Assembly (NCBI GenBank): GCA_030248225.1
Contig: JASANE010021424.1
Coordinates: forward strand, 1 to 64,000
Direction of reading: 5' to 3'
Origin: Trileptium ribeirensis
Taxonomy: Eukaryota; Nematoda; Enoplea; Enoplida; Thoracostomopsidae
Length of the DNA: 64,000 nucleotides
The translations under genes were made by a program, and so were the position numbers. The notes under the pieces are model-generated. The model was not told where the DNA came from, did no database searches, and saw only the letters and a list, made by a program, of their open reading frames with translations. Below are positions 53,401 through 64,000 of the stretch, in pieces (within the stretch, counting starts at the first letter, position 1; every line of letters begins with the position of its first letter).

Positions 53401-55499
53401 TTATCACAGACTTTAGAACTACAATTATCTACTATTTTCATATTTTCCTTTACTATTTCCATACTCTCATTTGCTACATCCATAACTTCATTTACTACAT
53501 CTTGACCTATCTCATAACCATTCAAACTACCTACAGAAGGTTCTTTTCCATTTGCGGACGAATTACTACAAATTACCGATATTTCTTCCTGGCTATCCTT
53601 ATCTACCTTAATACTATTTGTACTGTTTACATGTTCGCCCTCATAGTCGTAATATGTCCCTTCACGTTCACAAATGTCCTCGTCCATTTCAATTAACTCA
53701 TCGGTGGTAACATGGTCGGTCGAGTATGACGACTCGCGACTCCGAGTGTGACACGTAGCATCATCAAATGGAGCGGTTACGATGACGTTCACATGTCGAG
53801 CGAACATATCACCACCTTCAGTTTCATCATAATCACTATAGTTGTCCACAGCGGTTAAATATCCGTCACTGTCATACTGTTCGTCAGTTACTGCAATTGC
53901 GTTTACTTGTCCAGACTGTTCACCAAACCCTAACCTATTCTGGATCATTCCTAATTCTCGGCTCAAAACTTCTAACCTATGATTGGTGGCGGGGCTAGGA
54001 TCTCTAGCTCCGTTGCGGCGGGTAGCGTTGCAATTAACTTGGTTACGTCGGCGTTGCATATCGCCGTTCCACTGGTTGGATCTTTCTCTCATTTGACCGT
54101 AATTATTCTGGAACTGTGATCTATTCGGGGGATACGCGGGTCCCATTGACGCGCGATCATTACGCGAGCGTTGGAATGCATTATTCTGCTGCGGATAATT
54201 ACTAAATGCGTTCATCGGTCCGTTCCTAGGACCATCGGAATAACTGCGCGAGTTATTATTAACACCTTGATATGGTCGATACGGTTGACCATTCATGCGA
54301 TTATCGTCAAAGCGGCGTGCACCATTATTAAATTGGTTACTACGATAGGGCTCGTTTGAGCCTCCTGAGCGATTAGGCTGAGCTCCACGCTGTACATAGC
54401 TGGAGACATATACATCGACAGGCTGCTGCCTTCGCGCTACAGCACCTGCTGGTTCTGGCGGAGGATATGCCAACGTTGGGCAATAGCGAGCATAGTGACC
54501 GTTCTGGCCACAACGAAAACAATTTACTAATGGCATCTGCGGACGCGGTGCCACTGGTTGCGAATTATTTGCATAAGGCTGCGCAAGCGCGTTCAATTGC
54601 TGCGGAGCTCCTGCTCGGCGGTCGATTACATCGAGTAATCGGTTTATTGTATCATTATTGGTTTTACTTACACGGCGGTGATCCTCTAATACTGACTGAA
54701 GTTGTGTGACCACTCCTTCTCCAGGTTCTTCGAGAAGGGCGTTAACTGCCTTATTGGGGCGCGGTTTACTTACTACTGCGGGGGTGTCCGGTTCAGGACA
54801 ATCAGATATCGCATCCTCATATCGCTTAGCAACTTCTAACATATCACGAAAAGTAGGACATTCATGGATTTGGTTCAACACTTGTCTACGCAATTCTACT
54901 CGTAATCCCCTTTGGAAAAATTTACGGAGCAGCGAGTCCCTCTGTGGAGGGTCAACATCAGGAAATGCTCGGTCACACAACTTTTGCAATTCTAGACCAT
55001 ATATAGCGACTGTTTCCTCGGCACCTTGCTTTCTAGTGCAAAGGCCTGCGAGCGATTTCTCTGGGCGGCGCGAAGAAGAAAATAAGAAGCGTAAATTATA
55101 AACCAGACCGTCAAAAGTTCTCCGTTGCGCTGGGGTCAGGCCTGCATAGGCCTCTCGAGCGGGTCCTCTCAGTAATGCGGGTATACAGGTCAACTTTTGC
55201 TCATCACTCCAATTGTTGGCACTAGCCAATCGGTTAAACATTCGAATCCAATCTTCAAAATCCTGACCTCCAGGTTTTCCCTCAAAGGTCGGCATGTCAC
55301 GAAGAGGTATTATGGTTGTCGCAGAAGCATGTTTAACAAGGTGGTGCAGCAAGGCACCCAAAGTATCTTTCGACGGATCGGGGAGAGGCGGTAAATCTCC
55401 ATTATTACCTTCAGAATGGGGCGGGTTATTGAAAAGATTATCATCCGGTTCTACGTATTCTCCGAGATCAGTCATTGGGTATTCTTGTCGGTTTGCCAT
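53301..55499 (-). CDS. gag: Gag polyprotein of the giant LTR element
   Basis: A 732-codon ORF from the ATG at 55499 (the frame also opens one TTG earlier). Residues about 60-230 are a retrotransposon Gag capsid-like domain ('FEGKPGGQDFEDWIRMFNRL', 'LTCIPALLRGPAREAY', 'FQRGLRVELRRQV'). A nucleocapsid part follows with one zinc knuckle, 'CFRCGQNGHYARYC', near residue 325, and then an Asn/Arg-rich stretch suited to RNA binding. The last 250 residues are acidic and disordered, ending in the 16-residue repeat and a stop after 'GFFW'. Gag forms the particle that packages the RNA. The protein is uninterrupted, consistent with a recently active element. Confidence 0.92.
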   Translation of the reverse strand: MANRQEYPMTDLGEYVEPDDNLFNNPPHSEGNNGDLPPLPDPSKDTLGALLHHLVKHASATTIIPLRDMPTFEGKPGGQDFEDWIRMFNRLASANNWSDEQKLTCIPALLRGPAREAYAGLTPAQRRTFDGLVYNLRFLFSSSRRPEKSLAGLCTRKQGAEETVAIYGLELQKLCDRAFPDVDPPQRDSLLRKFFQRGLRVELRRQVLNQIHECPTFRDMLEVAKRYEDAISDCPEPDTPAVVSKPRPNKAVNALLEEPGEGVVTQLQSVLEDHRRVSKTNNDTINRLLDVIDRRAGAPQQLNALAQPYANNSQPVAPRPQMPLVNCFRCGQNGHYARYCPTLAYPPPEPAGAVARRQQPVDVYVSSYVQRGAQPNRSGGSNEPYRSNQFNNGARRFDDNRMNGQPYRPYQGVNNNSRSYSDGPRNGPMNAFSNYPQQNNAFQRSRNDRASMGPAYPPNRSQFQNNYGQMRERSNQWNGDMQRRRNQVNCNATRRNGARDPSPATNHRLEVLSRELGMIQNRLGFGEQSGQVNAIAVTDEQYDSDGYLTAVDNYSDYDETEGGDMFARHVNVIVTAPFDDATCHTRSRESSYSTDHVTTDELIEMDEDICEREGTYYDYEGEHVNSTNSIKVDKDSQEEISVICSNSSANGKEPSVGSLNGYEIGQDVVNEVMDVANESMEIVKENMKIVDNCSSKVCDNFPVAGAEEISPCGFDNFPVAGAEEISPCGFFW

Positions 55500-56029
55500 C
55501 AAAAATTGTTTTTTTTTCTCAAAACAAGATCTTAAAACTTTTCCTAGTCAACGCCGGGTTCTCAAAAACTCAGGCTCTATTCTTTTGAAAGTTTAACCAA
55601 ATTTCGTCAAAACTCTTTACCCGTTCACTGCCGATTTACACAAATACCAATATGTCACAAAACAGAAATTATACAACAACAATTAAACTATGAATGATAG
55701 TCTCAAAAGTTTACAGTGTCCCAATCCGGCGGTGACAACGTTCTTTGATTCCACGGACTTCTCCACTAGCTTTTGAGGTCGGTACGATATGGCACGGCAG
55801 CGACTCGAACAACGGTCGTTGGCAGACGATGGTATTACGATTGGTACGATGTTCGAATCGTGGCGACGGTTGGTCGGCGGCTACTCTTCGATTTCGGCGA
55901 CGTGGCGGTCCCAGCGATTTATCGATGACGTAGTTTACTGGGTCGCAATTAGTAACGGCGACCGGCGACAACAGTCTAAATAGTCCTGATCGAACACTGA
56001 CGAATCCAATAACCCGTTTAGTGTAGCCA

Positions 56030-56340
56030 AAACCCCAGGGCAATATGACCGATAACCCGGCTAATATGACCAATAACCCGAATAATAAGGTTAATAATTT
56101 TAATAATAGGGCCGATTATACCGACTAATATATATCTTCCACTATCCCAGTAATAACAACGAGTAATTTAACTAATACGACCAATAACCCTTTTTCGATT
56201 ATAACTAATACCACCAATAACCCTTTTTCGATTATAACTAACAATATACCACCAATAACCCTTTTTCGATTATAACTAATACCACCAATAACCCTTTTTT
56301 ATTATGGCTAATACTACCAATAACCCGACCAGAGTAACCG
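56030..56340 (-). repeat. leader tandem repeat, about 33-39 bp unit
   Basis: The block 'ACCAATAACCCTTTTTCGAT' plus 'TATAACTAAT' is repeated at least four times between about 56180 and 56310. More diverged 'AATAACCCG' units extend from 56030 to 56335. Confidence 0.9.
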
Positions 56341-56443
56341 ATAGTTCCGATTGACGTAACCAAAATCCCTATAACTGTTCCACGACAGTTGGCAGCGGCT
56401 CGCTAAACGAACGAGATCGAGTCCGAGTTAACTAGTTGACGAA

Positions 56444-56516
56444 GGCTCAATAGAGAAGCGATATTGAGTCCGGATAAATTATCGACGACGGCTCAATAAT
56501 TGACGAAATTGAGTCC
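56444..56516. promoter_or_regulatory. two similar hairpins in the leader
   Basis: GGCTCAAT (56444-56451) pairs with ATTGAGTCC (56463-56471), and GGCTCAAT (56490-56497) pairs with ATTGAGTCC (56508-56516). The stems are the same in both and the loops differ. A partial third copy, 'GAGTCCGAGTTAACTAG', precedes them. Leader hairpins often serve dimerisation or packaging in retroelements; that role here is inference. Confidence 0.6.
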
Positions 56517-56997
56517 GTATGAAGTCAACTAATTAAATTGACGAGGATTCACTATATAGCCGTACTATAATAGTTTGATATAGTTAATATTATTGCGAGT
56601 ACATGGGTTAAGGATTAAGATGCCTGAAATAGTGGTCCCCCTCTGGGGGTCGCTCCTCCGGACCGAACCTCTTGGCTCGTGGTTGAATCGTTCCTTTTCC
56701 GCACGGGCGGTTACACATGTACACGGGTACATCCACACAATGGTATAACAACAATTTCAATAACAACACAACATAACAATCATATGACAACCATTGATAC
56801 ATAACAACACCTACACTCCGATCAGCATCATCCTTGGTCATGCACTTGAACCTTCACAATACTCATATATATATGTACATAATTTTCCAAAACTGGTCCT
56901 CTTGTATGTATGCGAGAGGTCACTTTTCTCAAAAGTTCCATAAACTATATAAACGAGTAAAATTTACTCAAAACGTGTGGGTTAGACGAGTAAACCA

Positions 56998-57017
56998 GCC
57001 TCACGGCGTGGCCCCCA
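56998..57017 (-). promoter_or_regulatory. possible primer binding site
   Basis: On the minus strand, TGGGGGCCACGCCGTGAG starts four bases inside the LTR border (57022). A TGG next to the LTR is what a tRNA 3' CCA end would pair with. I could not match the rest to a particular tRNA with confidence. Confidence 0.45.
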
Positions 57018-57021
57018 CTTA

Positions 57022-60000
57022 TGTAATATCGACGTGACGCTGCTGCACTGCGCACTTCCCAGACGCAATGCCCATACGACCCCGGCTATCGTGACTTCAA
57101 GGGCGGACCTGATGGGTTTCAATCACGCGAATGTCTTTTCCCACGCGAGTCAGGCCCAAGAAATGACGGAGCTTAGCAAGCCGCAGGAGCGCTTCACAGG
57201 ATGTGTTCTGATCCTGCCGGACGGGTTGCGCACGTAGTCTACGAGGTACTACCTTTGAGGTCCCCAGGGAGGTCGGCTCCGTCACCTGCTCACAGGCCAA
57301 AGAGACCGTACCACTATTCCCTCTCCACGTCTAACCCGGGAAGTATCAAATTCTTTCTAACTTTCTAAAAATGGGCAATTATTTGGTTTTGTTTTAGCCA
57401 GTGGCCCCCACTAGGGTCCGACAAATCCCTAGACGTTTAACGTCGGATCCGCGCGTATCTAATTTCCTAGTTTGGGTGCTCAGCGTGAGTCTAAAATTTT
57501 CTTTTCTAATGAGTCGCACCAGTCGTACCTATACAACAACAATGATTAATAAACTAATTTGTAATCGGCGAGTCACGCTCAGGTTTGCTTCTTCGATGCG
57601 CGTGTCAAACCTGAACGTGGGTCGTCGATCGGGGTGACGGATTTCAAACCCCTTCAATTCCTATCGCTACAGTGGGTCAACAAAACACTTACACAATTCG
57701 GGTTTTCAGCGAGCATTTATTGATGAGTTACACAAAAATTTACGGGTACGCGGACAGATACATATTGTACGGGCAGATACAATAGCGTTATGTCACATTT
57801 ATAGCACGCTAATACGTAATAAGCAGAGCATCGGTTGGGGGAGGGTTGCGGAGTCATCGCCTTTTTCACGGAACTCTCACAGCTGAGTCAAAACACGGCA
57901 TATACTGTGAAGCCTTATCTTATGACAGCTGCGCTTACCTTACTCATGAAAAACAGTAGTGGGTGAAGTTAAGATTAGTACTAATGGGTGCTACGGTTAG
58001 TTATCGACATAATAAAGGCGCCATCGAAATAACTATTTGCTTAGTGCTATACTTGCTAACAGGAAGGGTACTCCGACACAACAATAGGTTCGGGTAAGCG
58101 AAAGGCGGAACGAGGCGGGGATACGGGGATGAGCGTGCAACGGGACGTTTGCGAGACTTCATCTTGCTCGTGCAAATCACAAACTTATGGTACATAATGA
58201 TCAGGTAATTGAATTCGCAATTAGTAGCGATACGGTTAACTTATGACAACACAACACAATAATGGATACGACAATGCTTGAGGATATCATGACAAGAGTA
58301 TGCAATATTCCGCGGTACGACTCTTAAGTTCTTTCTAGGTGTGCGACAACGGTACGATACGAAATTTTCTCCTACTCGCATACATACATACAATCCTTTG
58401 GGTGACCATGGAAAATCTGTAATTAAATGTCCAAAAACTCTACTCAATTTTGATGCTCGTTCCCTATTAGATTATTTTATGAACACAACAGCAATAAGGT
58501 CTTAATTAACCGAATTCTTCGATCCAAGTCACTAACAGAACAGACGTTTCAAATACGCCAAAGTGCGTTACAACAGCAGGAAAAGGAACGATCAGGCGGA
58601 CTTGCCTTTCGTACGACTTATGGGGTTCCGGGAGGATGAAGTCGGGACACAAACTTTGAACTTTTCCTAATGAAATTTTGGGTTCCACTTTACTACGCGG
58701 TTGTGCCTATGATTTTAACTAAAACAGATACGACTGATGGCGAGGCCTCGTAGGCCCTCGGCATGACTCTAATAATACTGAAACCTACTTTGATGTTACT
58801 TGGAAAGCGTTCAAAAATGAGCTCAATTTCGTACTAATGTTTAACGGTTATTTCGAGCAAACTCTGCTCGACGAATCGGGGCAGTGAACAAAGGCCCCGG
58901 TTGATAGGACAACCGTAGCCCATTTTATGCTGGAAGGGGCACTCGGTTTGAGTCTTTAAATCGTTCAATTCCTGGTTTCCTCTCCTAAATTTACGTATAT
59001 TCTGAGTTAAGACTGGGGGGGCTTTCGATGTCTAATACTCACTATTCTGCCAGCCTTTCTCGACTAGAGTTTGCTCTGCGGCTGGGCTTGACCTCCGGTG
59101 TTGATTTCCTGGGACCGGGTCAACGGTCCTCACAAAAATTGGTCGGTCGGGCCGAGACCCGATAGACCCGACATCGCGTCTAGCGACGTCGTCAATTTTA
59201 TTCCTACAAAACTTTACCACTAGCTGGGAAATTTACCAACTCTGGTAAACTTGATACTACTGCTACGGTGGCAGTGTATAAGAATTTCGCGACTGCGATG
59301 CAGTCGTGCTGCATTGATGATTATACTCAAGGGAGGAAAACTGAACTGTAAACTCAGAAACTTGGAAAATATGTGCAAAACGCAAGACCAATACCAATCT
59401 GTAAAACTGTATATGCTACGGCGAAAGCTACAAATTCAACGAAAACCTGAGCGGCTTTTGCGCTGCTCGGGTTTAAATTTTCATAACTTTTGAACGAGCC
59501 ACGGCTTTGCCGGGCTTACTAACTCAAACGGAAGGCCTAACGGGCCTCTGTTTATACTGTAAAAATCGTCGAGATTCCTGGAGAGAATTTTACTTATAAA
59601 CATTTCAAATTTTAGGTGGGGGCGGACCCCTATCGGGTCGTCGGGTTTGTAATTCCGACCTGATAAAGTTAAATTTTATGATGTCCATCGAAAGTAGACA
59701 TGCTTGCGAAGAAACTGCGAGAGTTTCACCAAGATTCCTGGAGAGGATCTTAAAATATTTTAATTTTAATCTGGAACTTACATTTTTGGTGGGGTTAGGC
59801 CACTTCAAGGCCGTCGGGTTTGGGTTTCCGACTCGAAATCGACATGTTTTAGAATCCTATTCGTTAATAGACATTGCTACGAAGAAACTACCAAAGTTTC
59901 AGTAAAATTCCTGGAGTAGATCCTAAGATACTTAAATTTTCCTATTTTAGTGGGGGCAAGCCCCTTCAGGGTCGTCGGGTTTATGATCCCGAGGTAATAT

Positions 60001-63000
60001 TCGAAGTTTTCAATCGCTAAAGCAATGACTCGGATCCTCCTCGAGATCCAGGTACAATTTTAACCAAATTGCTGAGGAAACTCTCGGGGTACGTCAGATT
60101 TTCTACATGGGCGAGCTGACCAGCTTGCAGGGCGGTATGTCAATAGGTTTATTCACGGTTTAGAACAACTTTTCACGTAGGGATAAGCCTGCATCACTAC
60201 TGCATTAATGTCGAAATTTTGGTTGAGTTCCTAGAGCAAATTAATCCAAAAAAACACTGATAAATCCCTATTAACAAAGCGTCGAAATCAGATGGACGGC
60301 TCCGCGTCCAAAAACCGTAAAACGTATAAACCTTGCAGATAATCTTTGATAATGGCTGAGTGAAACGTGTGCGTGACCGTGGATGATGCGGAGTTCTAAT
60401 GATAATTTCTAATCAGGAACGTTTTATTTAACCTCGGTCGGCTCAAACTAAAGTTTTCAGTCTCGTCTCGACGCAGGGATCCATGAAAAATACTCGGCGC
60501 GAGTGTCGCGCTTGTTTGTGCCCTAACTCTTTGACCGAGGGAGGTCCAGTATGACTTCGGGATTGATCTAATCGTGAACGGCCAACAGTGTCAGCGGATC
60601 CGTGGGACAAGCTAGGACGGGCAGGGCTATCATGTAAAAGGAAAGTGTGGACAGGGGAGGCAAGATGCTATACAGTGATACATCTACTAGATGTTATTCG
60701 ACCTTACGGGCTATCTGATAACTTCGCTCCTACCTATCTGGCATGTACGGTAACTCTAACCGCCTCCCTGTCTACACTTACAGTCCTTCGTTCCAGCGGT
60801 CGTCGTCCATCGCGCGCGTCCATCCATCCGCCAAACAGAAGAAAGCCAGTTAAAACCAAGTAAAACAGTAAGTGATGAGCGAATATAAACGCTGGTTGTT
60901 GAAGAGCGCCAGAGCCGGTCTGCAAAACGACCGAACTCTGCGCTGTCGAAGTCATACTGAACGCTAGAGACTTCGTGCGTCTCTGCTTTTATACTAGATT
61001 TTAGAATTTTGAATTTTCAAACTTTTGGACCGTTAAAGTGCTTGGTCAGCACTTTTGGTCGATTTTCTGATCTAATGTGACCCAACTAAATAAATAGTCT
61101 TATCGGCCACATTCCGATCATATTTCTAGAAATTTTGGGCCGAATTTATTATAAAACCTTACTTAATTTCTATGATTTACGACTTTGTTATTATTAAGTT
61201 TATATAAATTCCTTCTAGCTTACTACGGAAACTTTCTAGCAAGTTTCTAATAAAAGTAACATTAAACTACCAAAGTTAGTGCTGGCTCTACTTCACAATT
61301 CCTGGAAACACATGTAAGCTAAAGACAAACTTTAAACAAAATAGATATAAAACTAATATTAATTTAATATTTATTTCACCTGTAGAGACCGCTCTGCTGA
61401 TAAGACGATTTCGATCAACATCAAATAAGCTTACTACAAAGTCAGTATTGAGTGCTAGGCACCTGAACTGTGTATTTATTTGACGGAAACATTAGCTGAA
61501 AATGCCGCGGCTCGTATAGCGAAGTACAAACGATATTAAACGAGCTCCCATATAATCTACACGAACGCCATCTAACTCGCTATTGTACTGATAAGACGTT
61601 CATTGCTACCCATATTAAGATTGAGACTTCATATAAAGCTCACATCAATTTAATATAAATCGTCCTTATATTACTGTTAGCTTTTGTTTGCTCAGCAGAG
61701 ATGCCAGCCTCGTCGGACCACATGGCCCTAAAGAAGTAACGGTAAACTATCAGTGCGCTGCTAAATTTATATAAAATTTTAAGCTTATATACGTTGTTGA
61801 CTTAACGGGATGTCAATTTGATACTAACTGAATTAACCAAATATAATATTAACTATATATAAGAGACACGGCTTATGTAAACAAAAGAGAAGAAAAGAGA
61901 ACAAAGGGGCAAAAAGAGGGTGGGGATCCCTGGGTAATGGCCAGAGTGCCAAACAAGACTCGGATTCGGACTCAGCAAGTCCGTTCGGTTATTTTAATAT
62001 GTAACAGGACCGTATTCGGTCTTCAGGGGGAAAATAGACTCTTGGGGGAGGGTCCATGCCAAAATTTTCAAAAATCGGGATGTTTAAACAGTTCCCCTGG
62101 GTTCGGGGTACACTTTTCTGGGGAGTTTTATATATATTTGGGTTAGTCTTGACAAGGGGAATAAAATGAGGGGTGACACGCCTGTCGAGGCGTTATTTCT
62201 GAAACTTTCATATGGGGTACCAAAAAGTGGGCGCAACGGGACCCGTCCGGGCTCGAATTAAAGCCTCGGGTCTGGGGATTCCAATGATACCACGTATATA
62301 ACCTTGCGTCTAATTTCCAGTAAATTATTTAATTAAATGTGTTTAAGCCGCTTACGTACATATTGATCTGTCCCTAAGTTCGCGGGTCCGGGTCGGATCT
62401 CCACGAAACCGGTCTCATTTGGAAGACCGTGAAATTTCCTATAAGAAATGTGAAGTACAAAATTTTGAAATTCCCAGCGGTTCCGGAGTTACGAACCGGA
62501 GCCGATACTTTCGGTACCAAATTTTCCTAAATTTTCATTTTGTCTTTTTTCATTTCAATTTTGTCTTATCTTAATGAGTTATCCAGTGACAATGGTAACA
62601 TTGAACACTGGGAAATTTGATACTTTCGGTTTACACTTATATTTTTCAGAAAATTTACTCAATTGCTGTTCGCTTTCGAGCGAGCAGCCACCTTTTTTGC
62701 AGTCCTCATTCGTGAGGACGGTCGTGGCGGATGTCCGTCACGGCCAGTTATTCCTGCGAAGATTTGCAGCAAATTTCGTGGTCCTACCATTCAGAGTAGG
62801 GCAATTCCTAGGTAAATGTTCATACTGGGTTCGGCGGGGGAGTCGTACCGTCCTAAAATCTCCTACAAATAGAGTATGGCAAGAGCTCGCCATACTCGCG
62901 TGCTGCACCTCTGAAAGATCAGTTGTGCGTGCGTAAAGCTCCCTAAAATTCCTTCTAAAGCATCCCAAATTGGTTACATTCCATCAATCGTAACTCTAAC

Positions 63001-64000
63001 CTAAAAAGTACAACAATACAACAAGGTATGACAAACATGGTACGTAATATCATGGTACAATGCAGGCGCTTTTATGGCCTGCTCAATCCAATAAAATAAT
63101 ACAATTATAGCACAACATGGTAATAATACAATATACAACGACAACAACAGGGCGGCGCTTTTATGGCCTCATACGATTACAATAAACGGCATGAAGACGG
63201 TACAGAAAATATATAGATATATATCTGGTTAACAGTTCATGTCCTAATCAGTTTGCTGGATTTGTGCTTCAAAATATGTACGTTCAACAATAGCGGTCTC
63301 AATGGTACGCAATTACAAGATGTGATCATAATATATATCGGATACGTGCCTTTATGGCCATCAACAGTAATACAAGAATGATATCAACAGTACGTAATTC
63401 AAGTATATACCAATGATGCCTTTATAACACTGATATATATATATATCTAGGCGTGCCATCAGGGCACTACAATCAATACGTACTTCGATGGATAGAAATA
63501 TCTGTATATACGGTTACGATGCCTTGACGAATATCCATCCCTAAAACATCAACAGCGATACCCATTTTGATCAAAAGACGACGTCGGCGGTGCAGGCCGA
63601 AATACTGAAAATACGAGTCGGTTACATAGCGGGACTCTTTGAACCTAATCATTCCGTTTACCTATATATAGATGTATGTGATGCTATTGAATCTGTTCCG
63701 ATTACGTACGTATATGCCTTGATTTCAGTTCTGTTTCAATTATCTACATATATGCCTGATAATTTCTGATTTGTTGTAATTATGTACTTATATAGCTATA
63801 TTGATCTTGCGAGTTGTTTCACGTACTGGTTTACGTATATACCGTGGTTCAAGGTTTGTGCCAGTTAGGCAGTTTACATGTGAGGTGACAACAGGGCTTT
63901 GTAGTCGATGGATATATAGAGAGGAGCTCGGTTGATATATTCGCTTGCGCCAAGAGGCGATTAATTGATTTTGCTTACATAAATGCACGTATTGTAATGC
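57022..64000 (-). repeat. giant LTR, right copy (5' LTR of minus-strand element), cut by window edge
   Basis: Aligns with 30285-37340 over its full 6,979 bases and still matches at base 64000, so its outer end is outside the window. The inner end TGTAATATCGACG (minus: ...ATTACA) abuts the leader. It carries the same order of hairpins and GCCTTTATGGCC motifs as the left copy. The long A tract of the left copy (35153-35230) is only a purine-rich stretch here (61878-61920). The promoter for the element should be in this repeat, but I cannot locate a TATA box or start with confidence. Confidence 0.85.

Larger units (their letters stand above)
55500..57021 (-). other. 1.5-kb leader of the retroelement
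   Basis: Between the 5' LTR and gag. No convincing ORF. It holds the possible primer binding site, two hairpins (56444-56516) and a tandem repeat (56030-56340). Packaging signals would be expected here; none is identifiable by sequence alone. Confidence 0.6.

Noticed and set aside
56998..57017. Assignment of the primer binding site to a specific tRNA
   Set aside because: The implied 3' end of the tRNA did not match any tRNA I could recall with confidence, so only a possible site is reported.
1..64000. CRISPR arrays, tRNA or rRNA genes, bacterial-type operons
   Set aside because: None seen. The tandem repeats lack the regular repeat-spacer pattern of CRISPR, and the gene structure is eukaryotic.

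Overview
This is a repeat-rich metazoan (invertebrate) nuclear genome window. It shows spliced exons with GT-AG introns, a germline helicase gene carrying CCHC zinc knuckles, an L2/CR1-like LINE, a Helitron, hAT relics and a very large Ty3/gypsy-type LTR element. No bacterial operon, tRNA, rRNA or CRISPR signal was seen. I cannot assign a phylum from the sequence alone; vasa proteins with N-terminal zinc knuckles occur in several invertebrate lineages.

Bases 1 to about 22,900 (minus strand) hold the 5' half of a vasa/DDX4-like DEAD-box gene. Five exons can be placed: a Gly-rich exon with three zinc knuckles (22495-22863), a fourth knuckle (8888-8980), the 'GINFDGYDDI' linker (6870-7039), Q motif plus Walker A (2776-2938), and motif Ia (1309-1462). 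The DEAD box and everything C-terminal lie left of base 1. The introns are long and filled with repeats: several tandem arrays, a hAT-type MITE, a decayed hAT transposase, a TIR transposon and diverged relatives of the giant LTR. Just upstream is a Helitron with recognisable termini (23280-24748).

Bases about 26,600-30,284 (plus strand) are a decayed L2/CR1-like LINE (ORF1 end, AP endonuclease, reverse transcriptase). A huge LTR retroelement, transcribed on the minus strand, begins exactly at its 3' tail. Its flanking repeats are at 30285-37340 or beyond and 57022-64000 or beyond, so the LTR-like repeat is at least 7 kb and the element at least 33.7 kb; its right end is outside the window.

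The internal region of the element reads (minus strand): leader (57021-55500) with a possible primer site, hairpins and tandem repeats; gag with one CCHC knuckle (55499-53301); a giant ORF of about 3,500 codons (53.3-42.75 kb) coding for an acidic disordered region, an unknown globular domain, an Env-like class I fusion glycoprotein (signal/TM, furin site, fusion peptide, heptad region, C-terminal TM), then protease, reverse transcriptase, RNase H, integrase and a GPY/F-like end; a Pro/Arg-rich ORF with an AT-hook (ends 41099); and an ATG-started ORF with a NADAR (YbiA-like) domain followed by a possible SGNH-like fold (40992-39823). The first three ORFs follow one another in -1 frames with no ATG at the junctions. 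Each junction carries a homopolymer next to the stop, which points to two -1 frameshifts. The strongest candidates for an undescribed system are the Env-before-Pol order in one reading frame and the NADAR accessory protein carried by the same retroelement.
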